64,000 bases of DNA from Asticcacaulis sp. AC402. Its GTDB lineage: Bacteria > Pseudomonadota > Alphaproteobacteria > Caulobacterales > Caulobacteraceae. Location: the NCBI RefSeq assembly GCF_000495835.1, contig NZ_AWGC01000004.1, positions 1 to 64,000 on the forward strand, written 5' to 3'. The translations under genes and the position numbers were made by a program. Below the pieces are notes generated by a model. The model did not search any database. It was not told the origin of the DNA and was given only the letters and a program-made list of their open reading frames with translations. How positions within the stretch are numbered: the stretch's first letter is position 1; each line of letters opens with the position of its first letter. Shown piece by piece: positions 42,844 to 53,014 of the stretch.

Positions 42844-45321
42844 ATGACCCCTTCATATCTGGCTGCGAACGGCGATCCTGGGCTTTTAGGAGCCATAGTG
42901 GATCGTTCGGCTCGCGCTATTCCACCTTTGTGGCCTCTGGCCTCGAGTGTCGCTGTCAATCCTTTTCTGGGGCAGACGGCTGAAGGCCTTGCCCAGACTG
43001 CCGCGCGCCTCGCTCGCGTCGCTGGCATCTCGATAACTATGCCGCGTTCCTGGTATCACGAGAAGATTTCGGCCGGAGCCATTTCCGACCAAGATTTGCT
43101 CGAGGCACTGGCGGCGACGCCTGCAGTCCCCGGACATGTAGATCTGGCCAGCGTAAAAGCAGCGGCGGCTCGAAATGTGTCGAAGTCACGCGCGTTGGCC
43201 ACCGTTGCGGACCTTGCCGCTGATGCCTCAGGCATTGACTGGCCGGGCTTGATCGCAGAGCGATTTAGTGCGTGGGCGGCCGGTTATTTCGACGAAGGTC
43301 AGGCGCTGTGGGCCGCGCCGCGCGGCAAAGGCGGATACGCCGCCTGGCGCGCCATAGCCACGCATGACTTGACTCCTGAAATTGCGGGTCTTCCAGGTTT
43401 TGCCTTGCATGTGGCAAACACACCCGAGCGTTCAATTGATGCCATCGCCCATGTTGCAAAGAAGCTCAGTCTCAGTGACGCAGCTATGGAGACCTATTTC
43501 CATCAGATGCTGATGACGCTCGGCGGTTGGTCGCAGTTTGCACGCTACAAGCTTTGGCAAGCGGAACTTGGTGGCGGCTCCGATCAGACACTTACGGATT
43601 TCATCGCTATCCGCCTGGTCTGGGAAGAGGCCTTGTATCTTCACTATCAAGCACAGATCAATGAAGCGTGGTCAGCCGTGCGAACAGAGCACTCAGCGCC
43701 CGTTAGTGCGACGCCAGAGCTCGTCATCGATACCATTCTTCAGGCCGCTGCGGAACGATCGGCTCAGCGCGCACTGGCATCTACACTCGCGATGCCTGCA
43801 CGAGAGACAATCGACAAAAGGCCCATTCTACAGGCTGCGTTCTGCATTGATGTGCGCTCAGAAGTCTTTCGCCGCGCGTTGGAGAGCCTGAACCCGCAGA
43901 TCCAGACCTTAGGTTTTGCCGGCTTCTTTGGATTGACGACCTCCCATCGTCGATTTGCTTCCGACGTCGAGGAACTGCGCTTACCCGTATTGCTCAATCC
44001 AGCCTTCAGGTCTTGTTCTGGCGGCGTGAACGTCGCAGACGCGGACCTGTCACACCGCTTTAAAGCCCGAGCAAAGCGTGCCTGGGGCCGATTCAAGCTG
44101 GCAGCCGTATCCTCCTTTGCGTTTGTAGAGGCGACAGGCCCGATCTACATTGCCAAGCTCGTGAGTGACGCCCTGGGACTGCACAGGACGCCGGCGCCCA
44201 ATGATCCCGCGCCCCTTTTCGATCCCGCGCTCGGTCTTGATACCCGAATCAAGTCCGCTGAGACGGTCTTGCGCGCCATGTCATTGACGCAGGGATTCGC
44301 CAGGCTCGTCCTGCTTGCCGGGCATGGCGCCAATGTCGTCAACAATCCCCATGCCAGCGGACTTCATTGCGGCGCATGTGGCGGCTACTCTGGAGAGGTA
44401 AATTCACGCCTGCTTGTTTCGCTGCTGAACGATCCGGGCGTCAGGTCAGGCCTTGCTTCAAGCGGCATTGTCATTCCGACAGATACGCTTTTTTTGGCCG
44501 CGCTTCATGACACGACTACGGATGGAGTGACCCTGTATGAGGATCATGCCTGCGACACCCATCGAGATGATGTGAATCAGGCCAAAACCTGGCTTGCCAC
44601 TGCGGGAAAGCTTTCCCGGGGCGAGCGCGCTCTTCGATTGCCCCGGGCGTTGAATGAAGGCGCAGTCCCCAAACGGAGTACCGACTGGTCCGAGACAAGG
44701 CCCGAGTGGGCACTGGCGGGTTGCAAGGCGTTTATTGCGGCACCTCGGACTCGCACCGCAGGCAAAAGCCTGGAGGGACGGGCATTTCTGCATGACTACG
44801 ACTGGAAACAGGACAAGGGGTTTGGCGTTCTTGAACTCATCCTGACCGCGCCTGTAGTGGTCGCGAGCTGGATCAGCCTGCAGTATTACGGTTCAACAGT
44901 CGCCCCGGAGGTTTTCGGAGCTGGTAACAAACTGCTGCACAATGTTACGGGCGGTATCGGCGTCGTCGAAGGCAATGGCGGCTTGTTGCGGGCCGGATTG
45001 CCCTGGCAATCGGTTCATGATGGCGAAAATTATGTTCACGAACCCTTGAGATTGTCAGTTTGCCTAGAGGCGCCGTGCGAAGCTATGACAGATGTCCTGC
45101 GCCGCCACGACAATGTTCGCGCGCTCTTCGACAACGGCTGGCTCCACCTTTTTGGCCTCGATGAGCAGGGCTGTATGGCCTGGCGCTATGTCGGTAATCT
45201 CCAATGGGACAAGATCGAGACCATGGATGCGACCGGTCGCCGGCTCACTGGAACGGCGCCACTTCACGACGAAACAGCGCAAGGGGACAGGATGGTTCCA
45301 AATCGGGAGCTCGCACAATGA
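42844..45321 (+). CDS. dabA: DabA, beta-carbonic-anhydrase-like subunit (DUF2309/PF10070)
   Basis: An 825-residue soluble protein. The zinc site of DabA is intact: C334 and D336 in FCIDVRSE, H494 in GHGANVV and C509 in LHCGACGG. The spacing (C-x-D, and 15 residues between His and Cys) matches the site described for Halothiobacillus DabA (C351, D353, H524, C539). It hydrates CO2 to bicarbonate vectorially, powered by the DabB membrane subunit, trapping inorganic carbon in the cell. TGGAG lies 9 bases before the start. The stop overlaps the truncated cysD start as ATGA. Confidence 0.93.
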   Translation: MTPSYLAANGDPGLLGAIVDRSARAIPPLWPLASSVAVNPFLGQTAEGLAQTAARLARVAGISITMPRSWYHEKISAGAISDQDLLEALAATPAVPGHVDLASVKAAAARNVSKSRALATVADLAADASGIDWPGLIAERFSAWAAGYFDEGQALWAAPRGKGGYAAWRAIATHDLTPEIAGLPGFALHVANTPERSIDAIAHVAKKLSLSDAAMETYFHQMLMTLGGWSQFARYKLWQAELGGGSDQTLTDFIAIRLVWEEALYLHYQAQINEAWSAVRTEHSAPVSATPELVIDTILQAAAERSAQRALASTLAMPARETIDKRPILQAAFCIDVRSEVFRRALESLNPQIQTLGFAGFFGLTTSHRRFASDVEELRLPVLLNPAFRSCSGGVNVADADLSHRFKARAKRAWGRFKLAAVSSFAFVEATGPIYIAKLVSDALGLHRTPAPNDPAPLFDPALGLDTRIKSAETVLRAMSLTQGFARLVLLAGHGANVVNNPHASGLHCGACGGYSGEVNSRLLVSLLNDPGVRSGLASSGIVIPTDTLFLAALHDTTTDGVTLYEDHACDTHRDDVNQAKTWLATAGKLSRGERALRLPRALNEGAVPKRSTDWSETRPEWALAGCKAFIAAPRTRTAGKSLEGRAFLHDYDWKQDKGFGVLELILTAPVVVASWISLQYYGSTVAPEVFGAGNKLLHNVTGGIGVVEGNGGLLRAGLPWQSVHDGENYVHEPLRLSVCLEAPCEAMTDVLRRHDNVRALFDNGWLHLFGLDEQGCMAWRYVGNLQWDKIETMDATGRRLTGTAPLHDETAQGDRMVPNRELAQ

Positions 45322-45482
45322 GCCGTGGCTTAACCCATCTGGCGAAACTGGAAGCCCAGACCATCCACGTTATCCGCGAATCCGTAGCTGAAGCCCGCAA
45401 TCCCGTTATGTTATTTTCGGCAGGAAAAGACTCAACGGTCATGGCGCAGCTGGCTAACGACGAATCAAACAGCCGATGTTGA
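45318..45482 (+). pseudogene. cysD: Truncated cysD (sulfate adenylyltransferase subunit 2)
   Basis: Only 54 codons of a protein normally about 300 residues. It matches the N-terminus of Cys[19 protein letters not shown], then [19 protein letters not shown], which contains the PP-loop SxGKDS. After that it runs into ESNSRC and a stop. The ATGA overlap with dabA shows that it was once translated in the same operon. The break is followed within 50 bases by copy E of the dispersed repeat, so deletion or recombination at the repeat is a likely cause. The remaining peptide cannot carry out ATP sulfurylase activity. Confidence 0.85.
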
Positions 45483-45523
45483 ACGATGTGGCAGCTGTAA
45501 CCCCTGAGCCGCCCCCTCGTTCG

Positions 45524-45637
45524 GGAAGCGCTTTGATGGAATCAAAACCCCGCTCTAAGTTTTTGTTTTTTCGCGCAATTTTTCCGAAAACCGGAACGCC
45601 CGTGCGGTGGCCCCCACTTTATCGGTTTGCGCTGTAG
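45524..45637 (+). repeat. Dispersed palindromic repeat, copy E
   Basis: Degenerate head (GAAGCGCTTTGATGGAATCA), TTTTTGTTTTTTCGCGCAAT, an ACCGGAACGCCCGT hairpin and the tail CACTTTATCGGTTTGCGCTG. It lies between the cysD remnant and the groEL terminator, at the right edge of the accessory block. Confidence 0.88.
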
Positions 45638-45666
45638 CTATTGGCGATCCCAGACGGCCTGCCAAC

Positions 45667-45697
45667 AAAAAAGAGCGGGCCTTGCGACCCGCTCTTT
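45667..45697 (-). terminator. Rho-independent terminator of groESL
   Basis: On the minus strand AAAGAGCGGG pairs with CCCGCTCTTT around an eight-base loop and continues into a T-run (complement of A at 45667-45672). Confidence 0.88.
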
Positions 45698-45727
45698 CCA
45701 TGTTCAGACAGGTGTCTGAGGGCTGGA

Positions 45728-47410
<1,683 letters not shown>

Positions 47411-47701
47411 TTAGCGTGCGAGAACGCCGAAGATGTCGGATTCTTTCAGGATCAGCAGGTCGTCACCATCGATCTTGACTTCCGTGCCGCCCCACTTGCC
47501 GAACAGGACGCGGTCACCGGCCTTGACGTCGAGGGCGACTTGTTCACCCTTTTCATTGCGGGCGCCCGGGCCAACGGCGACGATTTCGCCTTCCTGGGGC
47601 TTTTCCTTGGCGGTGTCGGGGATGATGATGCCGCCCTTGGTCTTGGCTTCTTCTTCGACGCGCTTGACCAGAACACGGTCGCCTAACGGGCGAAAGCTCA
47701 T
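47411..47701 (-). CDS. groS: Co-chaperonin GroES
   Basis: A 96-residue Hsp10 lid protein ([16 protein letters not shown], the mobile loop [31 protein letters not shown]) that caps the GroEL ring. GGAGAG lies 8 bases before the start. First gene of the groESL operon. Confidence 0.97.
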   Translation of the reverse strand: MSFRPLGDRVLVKRVEEEAKTKGGIIIPDTAKEKPQEGEIVAVGPGARNEKGEQVALDVKAGDRVLFGKWGGTEVKIDGDDLLILKESDIFGVLAR

Positions 47702-47737
47702 GGATGTCTCTCCAGATTGTTTTTGGCAATATGTCTG

Positions 47738-47764
47738 TTAGCACTCGACATCTGCGAGTGCTAA
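47738..47764. promoter_or_regulatory. CIRCE element (HrcA operator)
   Basis: TTAGCACTC (47738-47746), nine-base spacer, GAGTGCTAA (47756-47764): an exact match to the heat-shock operator bound by HrcA. It lies just downstream of the groES promoter, within the 5' leader. Confidence 0.97.
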
Positions 47765-47774
47765 CGACAGCTGG

Positions 47775-47803
47775 CAGATAGGCGCGAGGGCACAGGGTGT
47801 CAA
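47775..47803 (-). promoter_or_regulatory. groES promoter
   Basis: On the minus strand TTGACA (47803-47798), 17-base spacer, TATCTG (47780-47775), immediately upstream of the CIRCE. It is a strong vegetative-type match; a heat-shock sigma site may overlap. Confidence 0.7.
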
Positions 47804-47938
47804 GGGCGGGCCTTGCAGATTTTTTCCCTCTCAAGAGCATAAAATGGGTGGATTCTGTCGCCTCTGCGGCAATGCGCGCATCAAAAATTTATAAGACATG
47901 CGCTATAGTGGGGGTCTAATCCGCTAAGGGAGATCTTC

Positions 47939-48241
47939 ATGTTGTCCGAAAAAGCCCAGGCCGCCGCCGCCAAGATCACGTCGTTGAACGAAGTTGACCT
48001 AAAGTCGCTGTCCGAGTCGATCCGTCATGAGGTCGAACATGCGACCCATGTTCTGGGCGAACGCGCCAAGGAAGCTGAGATCAAGGTTCGTCAGTTCGCC
48101 GACACGGCGGGTGAGGACTTTAGCCGCATGGGCCGCGACGCCCGCCGCACGGTCGAAGAGCATCCGGTACCGACCGCACTGATCGCGCTGGGCGTCGGCT
48201 TTGCCGTCGGACTGCTGATCGCGGGCACCAGCCGCCGCTAA
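47939..48241 (+). CDS. DUF883/ElaB-YqjD-like membrane-anchored protein
   Basis: A 100-residue protein with a long charged amphipathic helical region (residues 1-70), then EEHPVPTALIALGVGFAVGL, a C-terminal membrane anchor, and a basic end (TSRR). The EHP-x-x-A/T-hydrophobic pattern is the hallmark of the DUF883 group, which in enterobacteria tethers ribosomes to the membrane in stationary phase. GGGAGA lies 6 bases upstream. Overlaps the end of the convergent DUF1178 gene. Confidence 0.7.
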   Translation: MLSEKAQAAAAKITSLNEVDLKSLSESIRHEVEHATHVLGERAKEAEIKVRQFADTAGEDFSRMGRDARRTVEEHPVPTALIALGVGFAVGLLIAGTSRR

Positions 48242-48720
48242 TTCAGCTTCCGGGTGAGCGGCGCCGCTCCGACCTGCCCCGGCGGCAGAGGCTTGGCGGC
48301 ACCGCCATCCGTTTGCGGCGAAAACACCGGCAGCGCCGCGACGTGGACGCCATCCTCGACCAGCGATTTGACCTCCTGGGGCGTGGCCTCGCCATAGATC
48401 GGCCTGTCAGGCGCCAGGCCCTCGTGGATATCGCGCGCCTCGGTGGCGAATGCGTTACCGACATAGTCGTGGGTGGTCTCGACATGCTGGCGCAACTTGA
48501 ACATCGCTTCGGCCACGGCCTTCTGGGCTTCGGCCAGACCGGCATCGGCGGCTTTGGAAGTGCGCACCTGCGGCGCCATGATGGCCTTGGTGACGTTCCG
48601 GGTGCCGCAAAGCGGGCATTGCACCAGCCCCTGGCGTACCTGTTCGTCATAACCGTCCGACGAGGCAAACCACGCCTCGAACCCGTGATCGACTTCACAT
48701 TTCAACGCATACCTGATCAT
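48238..48720 (-). CDS. DUF1178 family protein with CxxC knuckle
   Basis: A 160-residue protein. The N-terminus MIRYALKCEVDHGFEAWF followed by VQCPLCGTRNVTKAIMAP is the DUF1178 signature, with a single zinc-type CPLC pair plus an earlier Cys. A helical middle and a Pro-rich tail follow. Function unknown. It overlaps the nitrilase gene by ATGA and so is translationally coupled; the nitrilase-DUF1178 pair is common in alphaproteobacteria. Confidence 0.85.
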   Translation of the reverse strand: MIRYALKCEVDHGFEAWFASSDGYDEQVRQGLVQCPLCGTRNVTKAIMAPQVRTSKAADAGLAEAQKAVAEAMFKLRQHVETTHDYVGNAFATEARDIHEGLAPDRPIYGEATPQEVKSLVEDGVHVAALPVFSPQTDGGAAKPLPPGQVGAAPLTRKLN

Positions 48721-49541
48721 ACTGACCCTATAGCACGATCATGGTGGAGTTGGGGAAGAGCCTGACGCGCCCGTGTCACCTCCGCCAGATCCAGGGTCGC
48801 CGTCAGCACGGCCGGCCGGTCGTGATCCAGCCGGGCAATGACCTCGCCCCACGGATTGACCACCAGCGAATGGCCCCAGGTATGGCGGCCGTCTTCGTGG
48901 GCACCGCCCTGGGCCGGAGCCAGGATAAAGGCGCCGGTCTCAATCGCCCGTGCCCGCAGCATGACCTCCCAATGGGCGCGACCGGTCGGCACCGTAAAGG
49001 CCGCCGGCACAGCGATCATGTCGACCCCGGCCTTGGCCAGGGCGCGGTAGAGGTAAGCAAAGCGGACATCATAGCAGATGCTTAAGCCCAGCCGGCCCCA
49101 AGGCGTGTTCGTCACCACCGCCTGGTTGCCCGGGCACATGGTGGCGCTTTCGCGGTAGGACTTGCCGTCCGGCGTATCGGCGTCGAACAGGTGGATCTTG
49201 TCGTAGCGCGCCTGAACTTCGCCGTCTGGCCCGATCAGCAGGGTGCGATTGGCGGCGCGATGATCCCGCCCCGAGGCGACGATCACCGAGCCGATCAGTA
49301 CGGACACCGACAGTTCCTTCGCCAAGGCGCGGACGCCGAGGACGAAGACATCCTCGTCTTCGCTCGCCACCTTGCCGGTTTTGAACTCGCGGCGCTGCTC
49401 GACCAGGTTGGCGCATTCCGGCAGCAGGATCAACTTCGCCCCGGTGGCAGCGGCTTCGCGGACCAGCGGCGCGGCATGGTCCAGCGCCGCCGGCGCATCG
49501 GCGGGCGTGGTCAGTTGGACCATAGCAATATCGAGGGTCAC
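48717..49541 (-). CDS. Carbon-nitrogen hydrolase (Nit1-like, probable omega-amidase-type)
   Basis: A 274-residue nitrilase-superfamily amidase. The Glu-Lys-Cys triad is visible: E in LLPECANLVEQ, K in YDKIHLFDADTPDGKSYRES and C in LGLSICYDVRFAYLYR. The substrate-loop motif resembles Nit1 proteins that remove the amide of deaminated glutathione, a metabolite repair role; this fits the neighbouring glutaredoxin gene. The start is GTG and abuts the grxC stop. Confidence 0.85.
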   Translation of the reverse strand: MTLDIAMVQLTTPADAPAALDHAAPLVREAAATGAKLILLPECANLVEQRREFKTGKVASEDEDVFVLGVRALAKELSVSVLIGSVIVASGRDHRAANRTLLIGPDGEVQARYDKIHLFDADTPDGKSYRESATMCPGNQAVVTNTPWGRLGLSICYDVRFAYLYRALAKAGVDMIAVPAAFTVPTGRAHWEVMLRARAIETGAFILAPAQGGAHEDGRHTWGHSLVVNPWGEVIARLDHDRPAVLTATLDLAEVTRARQALPQLHHDRAIGSV

Positions 49542-49796
49542 CTACGCCGCCAGCAGCGGATCTAGACCGCCGCGCGAGTCCAACGCCACCAGGTCGTCGC
49601 AGCCGCCGACATGCAGGCCATCGATGAAGATCTGGGGATATGTGAAGCGGCCGGAGCGGCTGTTCATCTCGGCGCGCAGGTCAGGATCGCCGGATGCGAC
49701 GATCTCCATGAACTCAGCGCCCTTGTCTTCGAGCAGCGCCTTGGCGCGCTCGCAATAGGGGCAGTAGGGCTTGGTATAGATTTCGATCTTGGCCAT
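49542..49796 (-). CDS. grxC: Glutaredoxin 3
   Basis: An 84-residue dithiol glutaredoxin with the active site C12-P-Y-C15, the cis-proline loop RFTYPQIFIDG and the glutathione-binding GGCDDL. It reduces disulfides and glutathionylated proteins in the cytosol using glutathione. It is the gene before the nitrilase in the same direction. Confidence 0.95.
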   Translation of the reverse strand: MAKIEIYTKPYCPYCERAKALLEDKGAEFMEIVASGDPDLRAEMNSRSGRFTYPQIFIDGLHVGGCDDLVALDSRGGLDPLLAA

Positions 49797-49900
49797 GCAA
49801 AACTCACAAACACAAAGACATACCTGACAGTGTCACGGGTACCGTCAAGACAATATAGGAAATTCGTTGCCGAACTTAAAGCCTACGCTCATTCGGCGAA

Positions 49901-50722
49901 CTACGCCCTCTCCTGTACCGCTCGCGCCAGCACGGCGATATCGACCTGTGCCGCACCGGCCTTGAGTAACTCGCGCGTACAGGCTTTCAGAGTTGCGCCG
50001 GTCGTAAACACATCGTCGATCAGTACCACCCGCTTTCCGGCTATGACGTTTGCGCCGGTCGGAGAAACCGCGAACGCTTTGCGGACATTGTCCCATCGCA
50101 TCTGCGCCGAGGCATGGCCCTGGGCCTTGGTCATTTCGACCCGCTTGAGACCGTCAGGAAGATAGGTCTTTCCGAACCGTCGCGCCAGGGGCCGGGCAAG
50201 TTCGGCCGCCTGATTGTAGCGCCGCTCCAGCAGCCTTAATGGATGCAGCGGCACCGGCACCACCAAATCTGTTTCACTCAGTACATCCGTCGCCGCCCGC
50301 TCCAGCCAGCGTGTCAACATCGGCGCCGCATCCAGCCGGTCGCCGTGCTTGAAACCCAGGATCACACCTTTCGAGGCTTCCGAATAGAGACAGGCCGCCC
50401 GGGTGCGAACAAACGGAAACGGATCGTCCTCGCAAACCGTGCACCGCCCGCCGGCGCCCAGATGCAGGCCGCCTTCGAACGGCCGGGCGCACATGTCACA
50501 GCCGTCGCGGTCGAGAAAGCGGATGCGCGACCAACGGCCGGCCTCCATACCGACCCCGCCTGTGCCGCTGTCTTCAGTTGCTTCACCTTGACCATGCGGC
50601 GGAAAGACCATGTCTATCATCTGTCCGGCGGCGCCGCGCAGATAGGCCCAACTCAAATGATCTTCGCCAAAGGCCTTAACCTCGGACGCGATCTGACCTA
50701 CATAGCTGGACAGCTTCCGCAA
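49901..50722 (-). CDS. comF: ComF family phosphoribosyltransferase-like protein
   Basis: About 273 residues. A zinc-finger-like region (CDMCARPF ... CTVCEDDPF) precedes a type I phosphoribosyltransferase fold with the PRPP loop VVLIDDVFTTGATL. ComF proteins are linked to DNA uptake and single-strand processing in competent bacteria, and occur widely in species where competence is untested. The longest start is TTG at 50722 with AAGGGGG upstream; a later start near 50620 would better match shorter homologues. Upstream of grxC in the same direction (104-base gap). Confidence 0.88.
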   Translation of the reverse strand: MRKLSSYVGQIASEVKAFGEDHLSWAYLRGAAGQMIDMVFPPHGQGEATEDSGTGGVGMEAGRWSRIRFLDRDGCDMCARPFEGGLHLGAGGRCTVCEDDPFPFVRTRAACLYSEASKGVILGFKHGDRLDAAPMLTRWLERAATDVLSETDLVVPVPLHPLRLLERRYNQAAELARPLARRFGKTYLPDGLKRVEMTKAQGHASAQMRWDNVRKAFAVSPTGANVIAGKRVVLIDDVFTTGATLKACTRELLKAGAAQVDIAVLARAVQERA

Positions 50723-50749
50723 CCCCGCCCCCTTAAATCCTGTTGATCC

Positions 50750-51652
50750 ATGTCAGATTCCCCGCCCCATCTGTTCGATCGCCGGTTGCTGGTCGCACGT
50801 AGAAATCGCGCCGCCCGCGGTTTCGCGCAAGCCCATTTTTTGCGTCAACGCGCGATCGAAGACACTTTGATGACCTTGTCGGCGATCAACCGGCAATTCG
50901 ACCTGGCCCTGGAGCTCGGTGCCGGGGATGGCGGTTTCGGGCGCGCCCTGGCGGACATGCCGGTCGCCGCCAAGGTCGGACTGCTGATCGAAAGCGACCT
51001 GTCGCCGCGGTTGTCAGCCCAGCAATCCGGCCCCGCGCGTGTGATCCTGGACGAAGAACAGCTGCCCTTCGGCGACGACAGGCTGAACCTGGTCGTCTCG
51101 ACCCTGGCCCTGCATACCGTCAACGACCTGCCGGGTGTTCTGGTCCAGATTCGCCGCGCGCTCAAACCCGACGGTCTGTTTATAGGAACGCTTTTCGGTG
51201 GCGAGACGCTGAAAGAACTGCGCGGCTGTTTGATGGAGGCCGAGATCGAGATTCGCGGCGGCTACGGCCCGCGCATCGCCCCCTTTGCCGAGGGCGCTGA
51301 CCTGATTGACCTGTTGAAACGGACGGCTTTCCAGATGCCGGTCGTCGATTCCGACCGCGTAACCGTATCGTATGAACATCCGCTGCGGCTGATGGCCGAC
51401 CTGCGCGCCATGGCCGAGAGCAACATCCTGTACGACCGGCCGCGCAAGGGCCTGAACAGGGCGTTGCTGCAAAAGACGACCGAGCTCTATTTTGAGCGTT
51501 TCGCCGACGATGAGGGCCGCATCAATGCGACCTTCGAGATAATCACCCTGTCGGGATGGAAGGCGCACGAGTCGCAGCAAAAGCCGCTGCGGCCGGGCTC
51601 GGCGAAAACCCGCCTGGCCGATGCTTTAGGGGTCAAGGAAGGCAAGCTTTAG
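50750..51652 (+). CDS. SAM-dependent methyltransferase, NDUFAF5/BioC-like
   Basis: A 300-residue protein with the class I methyltransferase fold: LALELGAGDGGFGRAL (SAM loop), DEEQLPFGDDRLNLVVSTLA and LKPDGLFIGTLFGGETLKEL. The last stretch is characteristic of the NDUFAF5-type proteins of alphaproteobacteria and mitochondria, which modify an arginine in a complex I subunit. A BioC biotin-synthesis role is less likely without bio genes nearby. Divergent from comF. Confidence 0.85.
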   Translation: MSDSPPHLFDRRLLVARRNRAARGFAQAHFLRQRAIEDTLMTLSAINRQFDLALELGAGDGGFGRALADMPVAAKVGLLIESDLSPRLSAQQSGPARVILDEEQLPFGDDRLNLVVSTLALHTVNDLPGVLVQIRRALKPDGLFIGTLFGGETLKELRGCLMEAEIEIRGGYGPRIAPFAEGADLIDLLKRTAFQMPVVDSDRVTVSYEHPLRLMADLRAMAESNILYDRPRKGLNRALLQKTTELYFERFADDEGRINATFEIITLSGWKAHESQQKPLRPGSAKTRLADALGVKEGKL

Positions 51653-51972
51653 CTGAGCCCTTCGCAGCCGCCGTTTTCGTTGAACCTGCCGTCAGCCCAA
51701 AAGTTGGTGTCGCCGGTGCGTGGCCGACCCAGGTGATGGGCGACGGCACACCCTGTGCCCATGACGATGTTGAGCAAGCTTTGCAGCGTGCCATTTTGCG
51801 CCCAGACCATGAAGGCAATGGCCGTGACAGCCAGGAAAATCAGGCGGGACAGGCCGCCTTTCTTGCGCACCCGGACCGCCTGATCACCGCGATGGCGGCC
51901 ATGTTTGCGAAGGGCGCGATAGTCGTCGATATCCGGGCTATGGCCGGACCGGTATTCTGGACCGTGAAGCAT
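51649..51972 (-). CDS. Hypothetical membrane protein
   Basis: A 107-residue protein with a basic, His-rich N-terminal region (residues 1-42), one hydrophobic segment (LIFLAVTAIAFMVWAQNGTL) and a cysteine-containing tail. GGGAG lies 8 bases before the start. The stop overlaps the convergent methyltransferase stop by four bases. Not recognised. Confidence 0.55.
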   Translation of the reverse strand: MLHGPEYRSGHSPDIDDYRALRKHGRHRGDQAVRVRKKGGLSRLIFLAVTAIAFMVWAQNGTLQSLLNIVMGTGCAVAHHLGRPRTGDTNFWADGRFNENGGCEGLS

Positions 51973-52064
51973 AGGGCAATCTCCCTGAACACGGTTATAT
52001 TGCCAGAGCCGAACTAACAGAACGTGACGACATGGGGTTAATGTTAACCAACCTTAATTGACGC

Positions 52065-52520
52065 TTAATCCTCAAGCGGTGGCAACCTTATCAAGCGTGC
52101 CTTGGCCAGGTCCTTGGGTCGGCCGAAGGATTCGAAAATATCGGCTTGTTCGGCAAGCGACGGGATATAGACAATACCCGTCGCCGTTGGAACCGCGACG
52201 CGCGTCTTAACCGTCAGGGGCTGCCAGCCGCCGGTATTAAGGTGCAGGTCGCCCATCATTTCGATCGCAAGGCCTCCGGCGACGGCGACCCTTACGAAGG
52301 GCGTCGATCGGAACAGGTCGCTGCCCGAACCCGCGATAACGCCACCACCCAGATTGTGAACAAAAGCTTCGATGGTGTCGCGTGAACCCAACACATCGAC
52401 ATCCTCAGGTTCGAGGTCGATTCCCGACAGTCTGGCTGCTACGCTGCCGATCAGCCACCAGTCGTCCACGTCAGGCGCCGCAGCGACGATCCTGCCCAGC
52501 GAAACGTCCAGCGGCGTCAT
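52065..52520 (-). CDS. Nucleotidyltransferase-fold protein
   Basis: A 151-residue protein with the N-terminal pattern WWLIGSVAARLSGIDLEPEDVDVLGSR, which is the helix and GS-x-D-x-D region of minimal nucleotidyltransferases (here DVDVL as the acidic pair). The start at 52520 overlaps the mutT stop by ATGA. The rest has no clear motif. Enzymes of this fold modify nucleotides, tRNA or proteins; with one half of the acidic site visible, activity is not assured. Confidence 0.65.
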   Translation of the reverse strand: MTPLDVSLGRIVAAAPDVDDWWLIGSVAARLSGIDLEPEDVDVLGSRDTIEAFVHNLGGGVIAGSGSDLFRSTPFVRVAVAGGLAIEMMGDLHLNTGGWQPLTVKTRVAVPTATGIVYIPSLAEQADIFESFGRPKDLAKARLIRLPPLED

Positions 52521-52915
52521 ATGAAGTCGCATAGCCATGCCACCAGCGGCACATCGGCCGGGGGCATGGGATAGTCACGCATCTGAACCGGACGAACCCA
52601 TTTCAGCGCCTTGTGTTCGCGACTTTCCGGTTCGCCTTCCCAGCGCCGGATCAGGAACAACGGCATCAGCAAGTGGAAGTCATCATAGGTGTGAGAGGCA
52701 AAGACGAACGGCGCCAGGCAGGCCTGTTTGACAGTGATACCCAGTTCCTCGTCCAGTTCGCGGATCAGGGCAGCTTCCGGAGTCTCGCCGGGTTCGACCT
52801 TGCCGCCGGGAAACTCCCACTGTCCGGCCAGTTGCTTACCCTCAGGACGCTGGGCGATCAACACCCGGCCTTCCGAATCGACCAGGGCGGCGGCAACGAC
52901 AAGAACGGTTTTCAT
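52517..52915 (-). CDS. mutT: MutT-type Nudix hydrolase
   Basis: A 132-residue enzyme with a full Nudix box (GGKVEPGETPEAALIRELDE then ELGI) that hydrolyses oxidised dGTP to keep it out of DNA. The family is well matched in length (MutT about 129). Translationally coupled to a nucleotidyltransferase-fold gene. Confidence 0.92.
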   Translation of the reverse strand: MKTVLVVAAALVDSEGRVLIAQRPEGKQLAGQWEFPGGKVEPGETPEAALIRELDEELGITVKQACLAPFVFASHTYDDFHLLMPLFLIRRWEGEPESREHKALKWVRPVQMRDYPMPPADVPLVAWLCDFI

Positions 52916-53014
52916 GGCATCTGATCCCGGAATGATATCCCGGCCTTAGCATGGGGTTGCCGCCTGGCGGAAGGGCTTGCAAGCCATCGGCGCCATCTTC
53001 ATAGTATAGCGGTC

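Noticed and set aside
41265..45321. Part of a complex I or Mrp antiporter operon
   Set aside because: The NuoL-like gene is alone and paired with a DUF2309 protein carrying a carbonic-anhydrase-like zinc site, which is the DAB arrangement.
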